Source: Hemerocallis citrina (taxonomy: Eukaryota > Streptophyta > Magnoliopsida > Asparagales > Asphodelaceae). From it: a stretch of 64,000 bases of DNA. The DNA lies in assembly GCA_017893485.1 (NCBI GenBank), contig CM030368.1, positions 177,192,504-177,256,503 of the forward strand, written 5' to 3'. Every line of letters begins with the position of its first letter. Position 1 is the stretch's first letter. A program made the translations under genes and the position numbers. Under the pieces are notes generated by a model. That model saw only the letters and a program-made list of their open reading frames with translations. It was not told the origin of the DNA and did no database searches. Positions 1-11,962 of this stretch are shown here, in pieces.

Positions 1-1516
1 TGAGGATGACCTCCGGAAACAGCTAGACCGCTCCAGGAGTGGAGCAGCCCCCTCCGTCCAGGTTCCGACCCATAGCATACAAGGTCGGGAGCAACGGCGC
101 AGACGCTCCCCCAGAGATTGACGACCTCTGACGGTCCAGTTCGAAGAGGTTGCGGTCACGATGGCTGAGTTCCAGGAGTTGAGGAACGAGGTCCTCCAAG
201 CCATCCGAGGCACCCCCAGGACCGAACATCCAGTCGATTTTTCCATCCTGGGTAGCGAGTCGCACGGTTCGACCCGACCACCGAGGAGGGATGACGCTGT
301 CCTCAAACGACTCCAGGGGAAGGAGAATCGCCTTGCCCGGATCGGCGAGGGGGAAGGCCAATCCAGTCGGGGTACCATTCAACCGAACCCCCATTCTCCG
401 CTCGAATCCTTGACGCGTCGATCCCGAGGAATTTCCGATCACCTCAGTTCGAGACCTACGATGGAGAGAGTGATCATGCTGATCAGATAGAGGGGTTCAA
501 ACCCTCATGATGATTCACAGTGCCTCGGATCATCTCCTCTGTAGAGCGTTCCCCGCCACTTTGCGTGGCTCGGCTAGGGAATGGTTCTCAAAGCTTCCCC
601 TCAACTCGATCTTCTTTTTCGAACAAATCGAAGTAAACTTTCTCGCTCACTTTGTACCAGTCGCAAGGTTAAGAAGACGAGCACGTCACTTCTGGACCTC
701 AAACAGAAGGAAGGGGAGTCTATGCGGGACTTTGTACGGAGATTCACCGCTGAGGCCAAAGTAGTCTCTTCTCTTGATGCTGGCGTCGCGTCTGTGGCCT
801 TCCGACATAACGTTCGCCATGGCCAGCTAAAGGCCTCCATGGTGAAGAAGACTCCAATCAATTTTATCGACCTCCTCCACAGGTTCGAAAAGTACATTTG
901 AGCCGAAGAAGCACTGCACCCTGAAGACCTGATAGAAGCCCTCTCTAAGGGAAAGAAGAAGGTAGATGGTCCAAAGCCCACGAAGAAGGCTCCAAAAAAC
1001 CTTCTCGGTCAAAAATGCCCACCTCCGGTCCCCCGCTTTGAAAAGTTCACCCTGCTGACTCATAGTGTGTCGACCATCCGTATGGAGATTGAGAACAAGG
1101 GGATCGTCCGCCATCCTCCTCGACTCAACAACAACAAGAAAATGGACCGGAGATTTTACTGTCGGTTCCACCGGACCACGAGCACGAGACTGATACATTT
1201 CGCTCTCTTTAAGACGAGATTGAGGCCTTCATCTAAAGGGGGTTACCTGAGGGAGTTCACTAGAACAAATCTACGAGACCAGCAAGCTTTGCCCCCTCCT
1301 TGAGTGGCCGATTGGCGTCTTGAGGTGGAACCCAAGACTGATGAGGCCGGGGGGACCACCATCCTTCACTATGTTCACAGTGGCCCCATGGGGGGAGAGT
1401 CGAATACTTCTCGTAGGGCCTTCGTGTGGGAGGTTAACTCTGTCCATGATCACCCGCCCCTCAGGGACCAAGGCCTGGCTGTCTCATTCTCCAACGACGA
1501 CCTGGAAGGCGTCTGA
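1..1516 (+). pseudogene. Tat-1 gag remnant
   Basis: The reading frame enters from before base 1 and changes several times. A capsid-like core lies at about 400-900 and matches the gag of Tat-2 (44,288-45,385) piece by piece: an FPATLRGSAREWFSKL-type stretch near 555-600 and a MRDFVRRFTAEAK stretch near 722-760. Stops occur near 488 and 901 and a frameshift near 665. The C-terminal part (1,304-1,516) ends in DLEGV followed by TGA; Tat-2 has the same stop at the same place. Function in the family: structural Gag of the virus-like particle. This copy cannot give a full-length product. Confidence 0.8.
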
Positions 1517-1537
1517 CTACCCCATTGTGACTCCCTG

Positions 1538-2077
1538 GTGATCAACCTTGGTATGGTGAATCACGAGGTTCGCCGTATCCTCGTTGACAATGGAAGCTCA
1601 GTGAACATCATGTTCCTTGTCGCATTTGAAGTACTCAAACTCTCTCGGGAAAGACTAAAATCTACGGGATACACGCCGCACAGGTTTTCAGGCACTCCTT
1701 TACAGATCGAGGGGATAATCACGCTCGATGTCACAACCGGAATAGTCCCAAACATCCGAACAGAAGCCATGGATTTCATGGTGGTTAATGTCAAAGCCGC
1801 CTATAATGTGATCCTTGGCAGGCTCGACCTTTGTTCCTTTCAAGTAGTACCCTTCGCATACCACTTGAAAATGAAATTCCCTACCAACCACGGAGTCGGC
1901 GTGGTTCGAGGCAATCAAGAATCAGCCAGGTCTTGCTACATGGCCGCAATAGGAGGCAGAGTTTTTCCACTCAACGCGGTTGAACTTCTGTCCGACAGGA
2001 ACTCGTCGGGCTCTAAGTCCGTCGATAAATTAGAAGAAATCCCTTTCACCGAGGAGGACAGATCCAAGTGGTTCTGA
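1538..2077 (+). pseudogene. Tat-1 protease region
   Basis: An open stretch of about 179 codons follows the gag stop. It contains the aspartic protease active-site motif as DNGSS (residues about 17-21), a hydrophobic flap region and VILGR near residues 92-96, the usual second retropepsin signature. It aligns with the start of the Tat-2 pol ORF (44,251 on minus). In the family this domain cleaves the Gag-Pol polyprotein. The next frame break is the TGA at 2,075-2,077, just before the connector to the RT. Confidence 0.8.
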
Positions 2078-3480
2078 GTGAGCCAGTCTCTCGCCCCAGA
2101 CCTAAAACTAGCCATCACTGACTGCATCAGGCAGAATGTTGATCTTTTCGCCTGGACCCCCTCAGATATGCCAGGAATCTCAGAGGACCTCATCATGCAC
2201 CGACTGAGCATCCATCCAGACTCAAAGCCCGTCCAGCAGAACCGGCACAAATTCACCCCTGAAAGGCTGCTGGCGACCAAAGAAGAAGTGAACAAGCTCC
2301 TCTCGGCTCATTTTATTCAGGATGTCAGCTATCCCGAATGGCTGGCCAACGTAGTGATGGTGAAGAAACTGAGCGGGAAGTGGAGGATCTGCATAGACTT
2401 CACAGACCTCAACAAGGCCTGCCCCAAAGATCCATTCCCCCTTTCGAGTATCGACGCCCTAATAGATGCGACTTCTGGTCACGAACTGCTGAGCTTCATG
2501 GACGCCCTTTTAGGCTACAACCAAATCAGAATGTTCCCCCTGACATCCCTAAAACTGCCTTTGTGACTAACCAGGGCCTATACTGTTACCGGGACATGCC
2601 TTCCGGGCTAAAGAATGTCGGTGCTACCTACCAAAGGCTTGCTAATCGGGTGTTTAAGGAGCAAATAGGTCGGAAAATGGAGGTCTATGTTGATGACATG
2701 CTCGTTAAAAGCTGCCAAGGTCAGGACCATGTCACCGATCTCGAGGAAGCCTTCGGGGTCCTAAGGTCCCACAACATGAGACTTAACCCCTCTGAATGCG
2801 CCTTCGACGTCACTTCGGAAAAATTTCTCGGATTCGTGGTCAGCCAGCGGGACATTGAGGCGAACCCCGAGAAGATCCAGGCCATACTAGATATGGCCCC
2901 TCCAAGAAATGTCAAAGATGTCCAGAGGCTCACTGGTCGGTTGGCGGCCATCAGCCACTTCCTTTCCAGATTCGGTGAAAAATTGCTCCCGTTCTTCAAA
3001 GCCCTCCGACTGGCTAAAGGGTTCGAATGGGGAGAACCCCAATAGCAGGTCTTCGACCAGCTGAAGACCTACCTGGCCAACCCCCCGCTCCTCAGTAAAC
3101 CAGAACTGGGCGAGCCCGTCTACCTCTATCTTGCTGCATCTGAACACGCACTCAGTGCCGTACTTGTCAGGGAGGAAAATGGGGTCCAAAAACCCATTTA
3201 TTACGTTAGTGAAGTCCTGCACGAGGCGGAACTCCGATATGCCCGAATGGAAAAAGTTGCTTACTCATTGGTAATGGCCACTCGGAAACTCTGACCGTAT
3301 TTTCAAGCTCATTCCATTCAGATCCTAACAGATCAGCAGCTCAAGCTCATCCTCAACAAACCAGAAAATTCTGGGCGACTAATCAAGTGGTCGATTAAGC
3401 TGAGCCAACACGACATCAACTAACAACCCTAGACAGCCATCAAGGGGCAAGCCCTCGTGGAATTCATCACAAAGTGTACC
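2078..3480 (+). pseudogene. Tat-1 reverse transcriptase and RNase H
   Basis: The RT starts at 2,078 and includes the finger region SGKWRICIDFTDLNKACPKD (about 2,366-2,425). A frameshift near 2,545 moves it to the next frame. There YVDDML (near 2,690), the catalytic motif, and KFLGFVVS are intact. A TAG near 3,043 separates the thumb from the first RNase H, which reads on through KPIYYVSEVLHEAELRY (near 3,190-3,240) with later stops near 3,291 and 3,421. The motif content fits a Ty3/gypsy RT-RNase H; the breaks make it non-functional. Confidence 0.85.
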
Positions 3481-3850
3481 ATTTCTGAAGTACCCGAGAT
3501 CCTAGAGCCGGATCCACTTGAGATATTTATGTAGATGGATCATCCTGCGAGGCATAACTGGCATCATACTTCGTGGCCCTGATGATTTCGTCCTCCTGTA
3601 TTCCTTAGCCTCAATTTCTAGGCCTCTAATAACGAGGTAGAATTCGAAGCAATGATCATCGGCCTCACACTGGCCCCCAATGTGGGAGCAAGATGAATAA
3701 GGGCCTTCAGCGACTCTCAGCTTGTGGTTAGCCAAATTCGGTACCTGTTGCGCGTCAAACTCATCTTGGAAGCCTTCGAGCACGCCGCTGTCGAGCGGAT
3801 ACCTAAGGAACTAATTGGTCAGGCCGATGCCTTGTCCAAGCTTACCTGAT
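3481..3850 (+). pseudogene. Tat-1 second (archaeal-type) RNase H remnant
   Basis: In several frames this stretch matches the second RNase H of Tat-2 (42,060-42,300 on minus), including a VDGSS-like start near 3,530 and an FSDSQLVV block near 3,711-3,730. The domain is an extra RNase H specific to plant Tat elements. Stops and frameshifts throughout make it a relic. It is the best single lineage marker in Tat-1. Confidence 0.7.
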
Positions 3851-3904
3851 CGTCCTTTGAGGCCCTCAACCACACGGTCCTCATTGAAGTCCTCTATGAG
3901 CCAA

Positions 3905-5212
3905 GCATCGAGAATCTCGAGGTCATCTGCATGTAGTCGCATAATTGGATGGATCGTATCCACAAATTCTTGGTGGAAGGCCAACTACCTGAAGACCCTG
4001 TCAAAGCTAGGAAGATAAGGGTCTGGTCACAAAGGTTCACCTGAGAATATCTTCTTCAAACGTTCATACACCAGGGTGGACGATAGACCTTACCTCCGAT
4101 GCCTGGAGCCTGATGAAGCGAAGTATTCCCCGAAAGAGTTACACGAGGGAATTGGAGACTACTACATGGGTAGCAGGTCGCTCGCAAGAAAGGTACTCAA
4201 CCACGAGTACTATTGGCCGACAATACTGCAAGACACCCGTGATCTTGTTAAGCAATGCAGCCCCTACCAGAGATTCTCTTCCAACAGACACTTGTCCCAA
4301 GTCGAACTCAGGTCGCTGACCAGTCCAGCCCCCTTCGCCATGTGGGGAATGGACTTGGTCGGCCCATTTCCGAAGGCCACATGCCAAAGACGTTTTACTC
4401 ATCATGGCCATCGACTACTTCACCAAGTGGGTCAAAGCCGAATCCCTGGCCACAATCACCGAGCATCAGTCTCGATAATTCTTCTAGAAGCACATCATTT
4501 GTCGGTTCGGTATCCCGCGCATGCTCATCACCGATAATGGGACTCAATTTGCAGGCAAATTTTATTGAAAGTTTTGCGAGGACCTCGGCATCCAGCAGCA
4601 GTTCTCATCAATAGCTCATCCCCAATCAAACGGCCAAGCTGAAAATGCCAACGACCAAATTCTTGAAGACCTCAAAAAATGATTAGACCAATCTCCAAAA
4701 GGACTGTGGGTCGACAAGCTGCCGAGCGTCCGATGGTCATATTGAATAACCAAAAGAATCCCTATGGGCAAGTCCCCATTCAATCTGACTTACGGGACAG
4801 AGGCTGTCATCCCACTGGAGATCGGGCTCCCTTCGCCTAGGATCATGGGCTTTAATGAGGAATCCAACTTGAGCGACCTCAAGGCCAACTTGGACTTGGT
4901 TGGTGAAATTTGCGAAAGATTCTCCATCCGATGAGCCATATATCAGCAGCGAGTTGAGAGGTTCTACAACAAAAAGATCCGTCCGACCGACATTAAGGAA
5001 GGCGACCTCGTACTCAGGAGGCTCGCTATTTCCAACACTCGCAAAAAGGGTAAACTCTCCCCGAACTGGGAGGGCCCGTATAAAGTCTCCCAAGTGGTAC
5101 ATCTAGGCATGTACCGACTCGAAGACCTGGGGGGCAGGGCCGTCAAACGATCCTAGAATGCGGAGCATCTTATCAAGTTCTGTGAGGAGAGACGTCCGTA
5201 ATTGTAATAGGC
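3905..5212 (+). pseudogene. Tat-1 integrase
   Basis: The N-terminal zinc region is at about 4,140-4,270 but looks damaged: the second His and last Cys expected in the HHCC pattern read as Y and Y. The catalytic core begins with MDLVGPFPKA near 4,350 and continues in other frames with ITDNGTQFAGKFY near 4,530-4,565 and a SQSNGQ-like block near 4,620. The C-terminal part (4,960-5,190) contains NWEGPYKV and ends at a TAA/TAG cluster near 5,200-5,212. The order and motifs fit a Ty3/gypsy integrase; at least four frame changes inactivate it. Confidence 0.8.
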
Positions 5213-5340
5213 ACTACGCCTCTTTTATGTTGTACCCAAGTGTAAACATGTACAAAATCAATGAAATTTCTTTTCAAAACATGTAAACATGTCAAAACTC
5301 AACATCAAGCAAGCTACTGACTCTCGCTCAAGCTCACATA
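5213..5340 (+). other. Tat-1 spacer between pol and the 57-bp array
   Basis: Short AT-rich stretch after the integrase stop with no recognizable domain. It leads directly into the tandem array. Confidence 0.5.
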
Positions 5341-6110
5341 CGAGAGATTTCTCAATCTCTCACGTCCTCGTCTCTCGGCTTGGACTTCGCTCCCCTACGA
5401 GAGATTTCTCAGTCTCTCACATCCTTGCCTCTCTGCTTGGACTTCGACCACCTACGAGAAATTTCTCAGTCTCTCACGTCCTCGCCTCTCGGCTTGGACT
5501 TCGACCACCTACAAGAAATTTTTCAGTCTCTCACGTCCTCGCCTCTCGGCTTGGACTTCGCTCCCTTACAAGAGATTTCTCAATCTCTTATGTCCTCGCC
5601 TTTTGACTTGGACTTCGATCACCTACGAGATATTTCTCAGTCTCTCACGGTCTCACCTCTCGGCTTGGACTTCGACCACCTATGAGATATTTCTCAATCT
5701 CTCATGTCCTTGCCTCTCGGCTTGGACTTCGACCACCTACGAGAGATTTCTCAATTTCTCAAGTCCTCGCCTTTCGGCTTGGACTTCGATCCCCTACAAT
5801 AGATTTTTCAGTCTCTCGCGTCCTTGCCTCTCAGCTTGAACTTCGAACACCTACGAGAGATTTCTCAATCTCTCACATCCTTGCCTCTTAGCTTGGATGC
5901 CGACCACCTATGAGAGATTTCTTAGTCCCTCATGTCCTCGCCTCTCGGCTTGGACTTCGACTACCTATGAGAGATTTCTCACTCTCACGTCCTTGCCTCT
6001 CGGCTTGGACTTCAACCATCTACGAGAATCGCACACTCACCTACGAGATTTATCAATTTCTCAATCTCTCTCATGTCCTTGCCGATTGGCCTGGACTCCG
6101 AAAATCTAGG
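5341..6110 (+). repeat. 57-bp tandem array (about 13 units) in Tat-1
   Basis: Successive copies of CGAGAGATTT start at 5,341, 5,398, 5,455 and 5,512, an exact 57-bp period. The last two units are shortened. Each unit carries GAGAGATT-TCTC-AATCTCTC, an 8-bp stem with a 4-base loop in the consensus, followed by CTCGGCTTGGACTTCG. Because 57 is 19 codons, reading frames stay open across several units and give short repetitive ORFs; I treat these as by-products. The array lies between pol and the 3' LTR, the region known in Tat elements to hold variable tandem repeats. Confidence 0.92.
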
Positions 6111-6299
6111 AGAGTCACACTCATATTGCCCGGTTCGGACTGCAGCACACAAAAAATCAACAAGAAGCCAATTCATTACTATTTTTCTTATTATTATTAC
6201 AACTAACAGAAGTGTATCGATACAATTGGTGGGACTTTATTACATCGCTCGTAATCGACCTAAGGCTCCCACGCAGGAGCCGTAGGGTTAGTACAGACC

Positions 6300-7089
6300 A
6301 GTTCAAGGCCGACCGAACAAGTTTTTTCCTCTGCAGGATCTCCCGGGGTTGCTAAAGTGGACACACCCACAACGGAGCTCTGGGAGTCATCTGGCCTTGC
6401 AGGCCCCATCCGCATGGTTGGTAACGAGACTCCGGCTGAAGGGAAAGAGCGTCCGAAGAGACATCCTGAGCATTATCTTGTATCGTTGTATCTCTAACTC
6501 TTTCTCCATAATGATCTCACGAAGGAAGGATTCGGACAACGGTCGCCGTGCAGAAGTGTTGGACATCTAAAACACAATCTCCGCACTTCCCAAGTCGTGG
6601 TCGGCTATCAACTTCTTCAAACGTGCCAACTCTAAGCTAAGTCCCTTTGACTTATCCATAAAGTATCGAATGGGTGGATGGGCAGACACAAGCTCGAGTT
6701 GAACGCGTCCACGGGAAACATGCAGAAGCAGGGTGCTAAGTTATCCGTGGGGCAGAGCTCAGGGCTGGGGATCAACAATCCATAGCGATCTTCGTTCGAC
6801 TGGGCGAAGATGGTTGCATCCCATACCGGACTAATTCCTCGACGTCGTCCAGATACAATCTAATTGAGCTCGGCTGCCGAAGGAATGGAACGTCAAGCCT
6901 GATTTTTGGATCCATATCATCCGGACTGTCCGGCAAAATCCACTTCATTTTCTTCTATCGGACACGAGGACCCTTCGGGGGGGGGGGGGGGGGAGGCATC
7001 GCCAAAGCTGCCAGATTGGGGTCCTCGGCCATGGGGTCGACCTCAATTACCTCGTCTTCCCCCACACCCTCAATTACCTCGTCCTCCTC
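6300..7089 (-). pseudogene. Tat-1 antisense ORF, distal part (gypsy-type transposon domain)
   Basis: Translated on minus, about 6,640-6,900 gives SLCLPIHPFDTLW preceded by LLIPSPELCPTDN. This corresponds to LCFPLHPFVLEVL and LILPGPG...ELSPDTC in the Tat-2 antisense protein (36,690-36,850 on +). The alignment needs frame changes, so this is a relic of the same gene. Nearer 7,089 the minus strand encodes an acidic stretch in frame with the part at 17,220-17,443, from which the LARD insertion separates it. A run of 17 G (6,977-6,993) interrupts it. The family matches the plant domain listed as putative gypsy-type transposon (PF04195), by eye only. Confidence 0.6.
6977..6993. repeat. Poly-G run (17 bases)
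   Basis: Seventeen consecutive G; on minus it is a proline-coding poly-C within the antisense ORF relic. The exact length may be affected by sequencing. Confidence 0.85.
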
Positions 7090-7924
7090 TGTAACACACC
7101 GCAATGTTGGAAATGACAATTTTGCCATCGGGTATTACGCACGTGCATTTTGTACCGTTACAGGTGATATCCGTAATGCATTTCAATATGTAATTTGAAT
7201 TCCGACTATTTGTGCATTTTCCGTATTCTTAAAATCCCATTTGAGTCAACTCAAATGCTAAATTTCAATCTTGATATTTTACGTGCTTTTTACGTATTTT
7301 TGATACACGTATCGATTCTGTGTTTCTACCGTTACGTGTAATATTTTCTATATGCCTAAATTATTTATTTTATGTATTCGAATCCATTTTATAAAACGAA
7401 AATTTATTTTCTCTCATTTTGACCTAAACACTTATTTACGTATAATGCACGTGTTTCCTACGTACGCAGTGACTACGTCGTGGAATGTATATAAAATTAA
7501 TAAATATATTTTCTTTTTATTATCTTTAACATTTTTCTGTTGATAACGTTGAATCTCGCATTTTTGATATTTTACGCGGAATGCACGTGTTTTTGGTGCA
7601 CGTGTTTAAGCGTATTCCTTCTTCAAAATAAATTTCATGAAATGTGTGTATGTCTATTTTAATTGTGCATGAAAAAGTATAATTTTAATTAAATAAATTT
7701 TATATACATCTTACGTATTATATACATATATTTTAATTTAAATAAGTAATTAAATTTGTGAATGAAGTGTGTGCGTGTGCGGAGCACGTACACGCGTTTT
7801 GCAAAAGAGAAGGAAATGGCCGGTTGGATTTTTTGCATAGGAGGGAAAAATGAATTTGATTTGGTGAGTGGCTTAGTGGGTGCACTAGTGGAGGATGGTT
7901 ATTTTAACTACTCAACTTTTAACC

Positions 7925-7932
7925 TATAAAAA
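7925..7932 (+). promoter_or_regulatory. TATA box of the LARD 5' LTR
   Basis: TATAAAAA, conserved at 14,210-14,217 in the 3' LTR; the position suggests the U3 part is about 0.86 kb. Function inferred. Confidence 0.6.
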
Positions 7933-9109
7933 TACCCCCTACACCCTTCTTCTTCATCAACCCCTATCTTTCCTTCTCTATTTTCATTTCCGAGAGCCAT
8001 CAAACCCCCTAAATCCAGCAATTCCATCTTTGCCTTTTTGTTTATCCACCATACTTTTGATTATGTCCATTCATATATATGTTAGTCCAATTTCCTACAC
8101 ATTTGCATCTCCCCTCTCTCTGTCCATTCCGAAAACCACCAGACCAACCCCTGTTGCTTTACCCATCCAACACACTTCATACTCTTATATACCTATATCT
8201 TATTCTATCACATATATATAGATATACATAATCATATATATGTACATATATGTGAGATGAGTTGAGGTTGCTTCCTGGGTGGTTGCCGAAATGAAGGTGC
8301 TTACTATTGCTTGACTGAGAATGAGCTAGGAGCTTTGATTTGGTGCACGGATTTTGAGGAGGCCGAATCAGAGTTTCTTTAGGAGCTCCTAATTTTAGGA
8401 GTTCACTTGAGTACATCACAATTTGGGTGGGTGTTTCTTAAATCTTTTCTAATTTAGAAGTAGAAATTGCATGATAGATAATATACAATTATTTGTTAAT
8501 TGGTATGATGAAATTGCATGGTAGATAAAGGAGAGTTTAAATTGCTAAATTTTAATTGGTGTGGGAGATGTGAATTACTTAATCTATTCTCTAAAATTGT
8601 TATGATTGTTAGTTTGAAATGCCAGAATTGAAGAAACGTGATTTGCATGGAAATTGATGCATGATAAGACATTGGTTAAAATAATGCAAATGTGTAGAAA
8701 AGAATTGTTTGATGCTAATATGGTAAAGAAGTGCGGATCTAATCTCACTAATATTCATTTTATGAGTATAGAAATTTTATAAGAAAAGTTTTTGGTGAAA
8801 GACAACATTTTTGTTTGGAAAATTGATTATATGTGTTTTTATGCATTTTGAAGAAAGATTTTATTATATTGCAAAAATGAGAAACTTATGTAATTGAGAA
8901 CATGTACGATATTGTTTTTCAAAGAAACACATTCTTGGAAAATTATTTATATTTTGTAGAAGTACAAATCAATTGAAAAATTGAGTTTTTAATAAAAACA
9001 TCCTTTTGTGGAAAGTGTGTTGTCAAATTGTAAAAAAAATCATTGTTGCTTTTCAATGTCGAAAATATATTCATGATCCATTTTAACTGCAACCTGGTGA
9101 AATCGACAA

Positions 9110-9420
9110 TCAACCGAGCTAGAGTCGACAATCGACTGTCAAGTATTAAATTTTGGATTTTTCTGCAAGACAGTCGACTGTCTACTTTTCAACAGTCGAC
9201 TGTTACTGTCTTGGCTATTGGTCCTTGAGTTTTGAAGTTTCACAGGACAGTCGACTTACCCTTTATCAACAGTCGACTGAACTGACTGTGTTTTTGAGTT
9301 TCAAAGTTTCGCAGGATGGTCGACTGGACATTTTTCCACAGTCGACTGAACTGGCTTTTGGTTCTTGAGTTTGAGGTCTCGCAGAATAGCCGACTGTCAA
9401 CTTTTAACAGTCGACTGCAA
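9110..9420 (+). repeat. GTCGAC palindrome cluster, about 70-77-bp units (5' LTR)
   Basis: Four imperfect units begin near 9,165, 9,243, 9,311 and 9,381. Each has an ACAGTCGACTG-like palindrome on both sides of a short T-rich spacer, followed by a TTGGTTCTTGAGTTT-like segment. The same block occurs at 15,530-15,850 in the other LTR. Confidence 0.85.
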
Positions 9421-10796
9421 CTGTCTTGGCTGATGAATTTTCCTGAGTTTGGATTTGACTTTTGACATGTGAAAGTTGAGTAAGATTAAATATGAGATTT
9501 TATGATTATTAATATTTGATTAAGATTACTTGATTTGAACACAATGTGATTAGAGATTAAATTGATAAAGAGGATGAATTAATTTATTTCATGTTATGAG
9601 ATTATAAAAGAGATGTTTTGAGAAAGAGTTTGTGAATAAAAGAATTGAAATGATTATTTGAGATTGATTATAAATTATTGTTGATCTCTAGAAAGAGATA
9701 GTTGTTGGAATCTAGAGGCTAGGCGAGACCCTAGTCACCGGCAGTTTTATTTTTGATTTTGAGAGCTAACCATTGAGGGTTGAGCATATCCTGAGAGGTA
9801 GCCAGGTAGGCTGACTGTCTATTTTGTTTGATTTAAGTCCGGTAGGGTAAGCTAGCTTTAGGTTGTGATGATTTTCTTTTAAAAACAAACATTGTAAGGA
9901 TTAGAAACAATAGAGAAGATGTGATGAAAGTAAGAAAAAAACACAAGTATGAGGGCCTCGAGTCTACGGTGTGAGAGTGATTCATAGGTTGCCTATTTGA
10001 TGAGTCAAGTCTTGGCGTGGACACTACTTCGGAATTATCGGAATCGTGGCGACTCTTGTGGGATGTTTGATTGACTACGGGTGGTGCCATGGTCCATAAC
10101 GGAGGCTGAATTGACCATAGGCTCTGCATGATGCATCATGTTACGACGTGGGATTCCCCTCCAGCTTGTCTGGACATGGGCTCGTAGATCATAGAACATC
10201 TAGGATACTTAGCGTAGTTACCATAGTAGTTTAAGTCATGGCGAGGAATTGAACCCTACAAGTTGAAGGACGATTAAGGGCTTGCCCTCGGACCTATGTA
10301 GTACGGGATGCATAGAATCCGAACAAGTGCGCATTAGTGTCATGTAATGTAAATAACTGCATTAAGGACTAAGTGCACCGCACAACACGACATTAGTAGG
10401 ATAGTCCCTTTGTAGTTTTGTTTGTGATCATGTTTGTGGTTTGCTAAAGTATTTAAGAATCATTATACTGTTTCGGCATAGTGAGGATGGCCGTTTATAA
10501 TATTTCGTCGGTTATAAGCAACTGACGTGCCACAGTTTTACATGCAGGACTTGGAGTTTACAAGAAGAAATAAAGATGATTGAGGCTGTTGATTATCTAA
10601 ATGTTAAAGTTGTAACAATTGTACATTTGTTATTGTTGTATTTTATTTATTCCGCAGCTTGTTAATGTAAAAGACTCTGATATAATTAATTTTGAAATGA
10701 AAGTTTAAATTTGCTTATAAAATTGTACGAAGTGAAGTTTAAAGATCCCGTGGAACTTCGAATTCGGTCTTATTTGGAATTCGGGGTGTTACAGAG

Positions 10797-10809
10797 TGGT
10801 ATCAGAGCC
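10797..10809 (+). other. LARD primer-binding site (initiator tRNA-Met type)
   Basis: TGGTATCAGAGCC, three bases after the LTR end. It complements the 3' end of plant initiator tRNA-Met and would prime minus-strand DNA synthesis. Confidence 0.9.
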
Positions 10810-11065
10810 ACGCTTCAATGAGTAGTATAAATTTACAAGGACGACATATTAGGGTGGACATTAGAAGTGTGAGTTCAGTTTATAGAGATTTAAATATAAG
10901 CGATTTACATTTGTATTGCTCTATACACTGATGTTTTCTTTCTCTTTTCCCTATTAGACGGCTAGAGTTGTGAATGAAGGTCCAATAACTACTTGCATTC
11001 AACTTCATTCATGATGCTCTCCTCGTATATATTGATATGAGACTGTATGCGAGCACATTTTTTCT

Positions 11066-11108
11066 TGGTATCAGAGTGGCGCAGCAGAAGCGTGGTTGGT
11101 TTGAACCC
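11066..11108 (+). other. Initiator tRNA-Met-like fragment
   Basis: Bases 11,070-11,096 match the first 27 bases of plant initiator tRNA-Met as I remember it with one difference, preceded by TGGT. An A-box-like TGGCGCAGCAG and a B-box-like GGTTTGAACCC (11,098-11,108) are both present, but too close for a normal tRNA, as if the anticodon arm were missing. It cannot fold as a full tRNA and is annotated as a relic. Confidence 0.55.
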
Positions 11109-11962
11109 ACATTCATGATACCTTACATGTAGACACACTTCCCTCTCAATTTTTTTGTTTGTTTTCATCATGGTACCTTTCAAACATTCAATATTTTTTT
11201 AAATAAATATTTCCTTATACTATTAAATCAATTGGATATCTATTATTTTGTCTATCTTCCTTAGTCTTGATCTTTTTAAATTTGTTTTATCTGTCCTTCA
11301 GTCCAAAAACTTTGTCCTTGATGTTTTTATGTCACTTTATGTCTATCCATTTATATCTACTATTACTTCATGTATTTTATTAAATAAATATTACAACTAT
11401 TATTTTCTCCATTTATTATTTCTTTTATATTTTTAAAATTTTGAATTCTACTTCTGTACATTCATTTTATATGACTTGATTTTGTGATACTATATTTTTC
11501 ATTATCTTATATTGTCTTATATATTTCAATATATTTTTAACAAGATTGAAATATTCTGCTCATATAAATATGACCTACCATTCTGTTTTATTGTCTACAT
11601 TCGATATTATTGTTATTGCATATTATCTACTAATTTGTTTGTTATATTCACTTTTACTATTAATCGCTACCTATTAATTTTGTAGTTTTATGCTTTTTCA
11701 ATATAATACATACAATACATAATTATTGTTTTCATTTGTATTTTCAGCTCGCGCATATACTTTACACTATTTTCGTCCTAATGTTATAAATCATTTTCAT
11801 ACTACAAATTATGTATATCCTATATTTAAAGCCTATATAGCTATTTTAATATTTTGTCGTTGTAATTTCCTACTTCATTTACAACTTTTTCCATCTACTT
11901 TTGTGTTACTGATTTCAAAACATAACACCATATTTTATTAAATACCCAATATCCAAGAACAA

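Larger units (their letters stand above)
7090..10793 (+). repeat. LARD 5' LTR (3,704 bp)
   Basis: It begins TGTAACACACCG and ends GGTGTTACA. A TATAAAAA box at 7,925-7,932 sits after a CACGTG-rich upstream part, so transcription probably starts near 7,955. An AT-rich body follows, then a block of GTCGAC palindromes (9,110-9,420). ORFs inside are short and not conserved with any family I know. Confidence 0.93.

Noticed and set aside
5289..5891. Repetitive ORFs with 19-residue units as a possible protein
   Set aside because: They arise because 57 bp is a multiple of three; several frames are open at once and there is no conserved start or domain.
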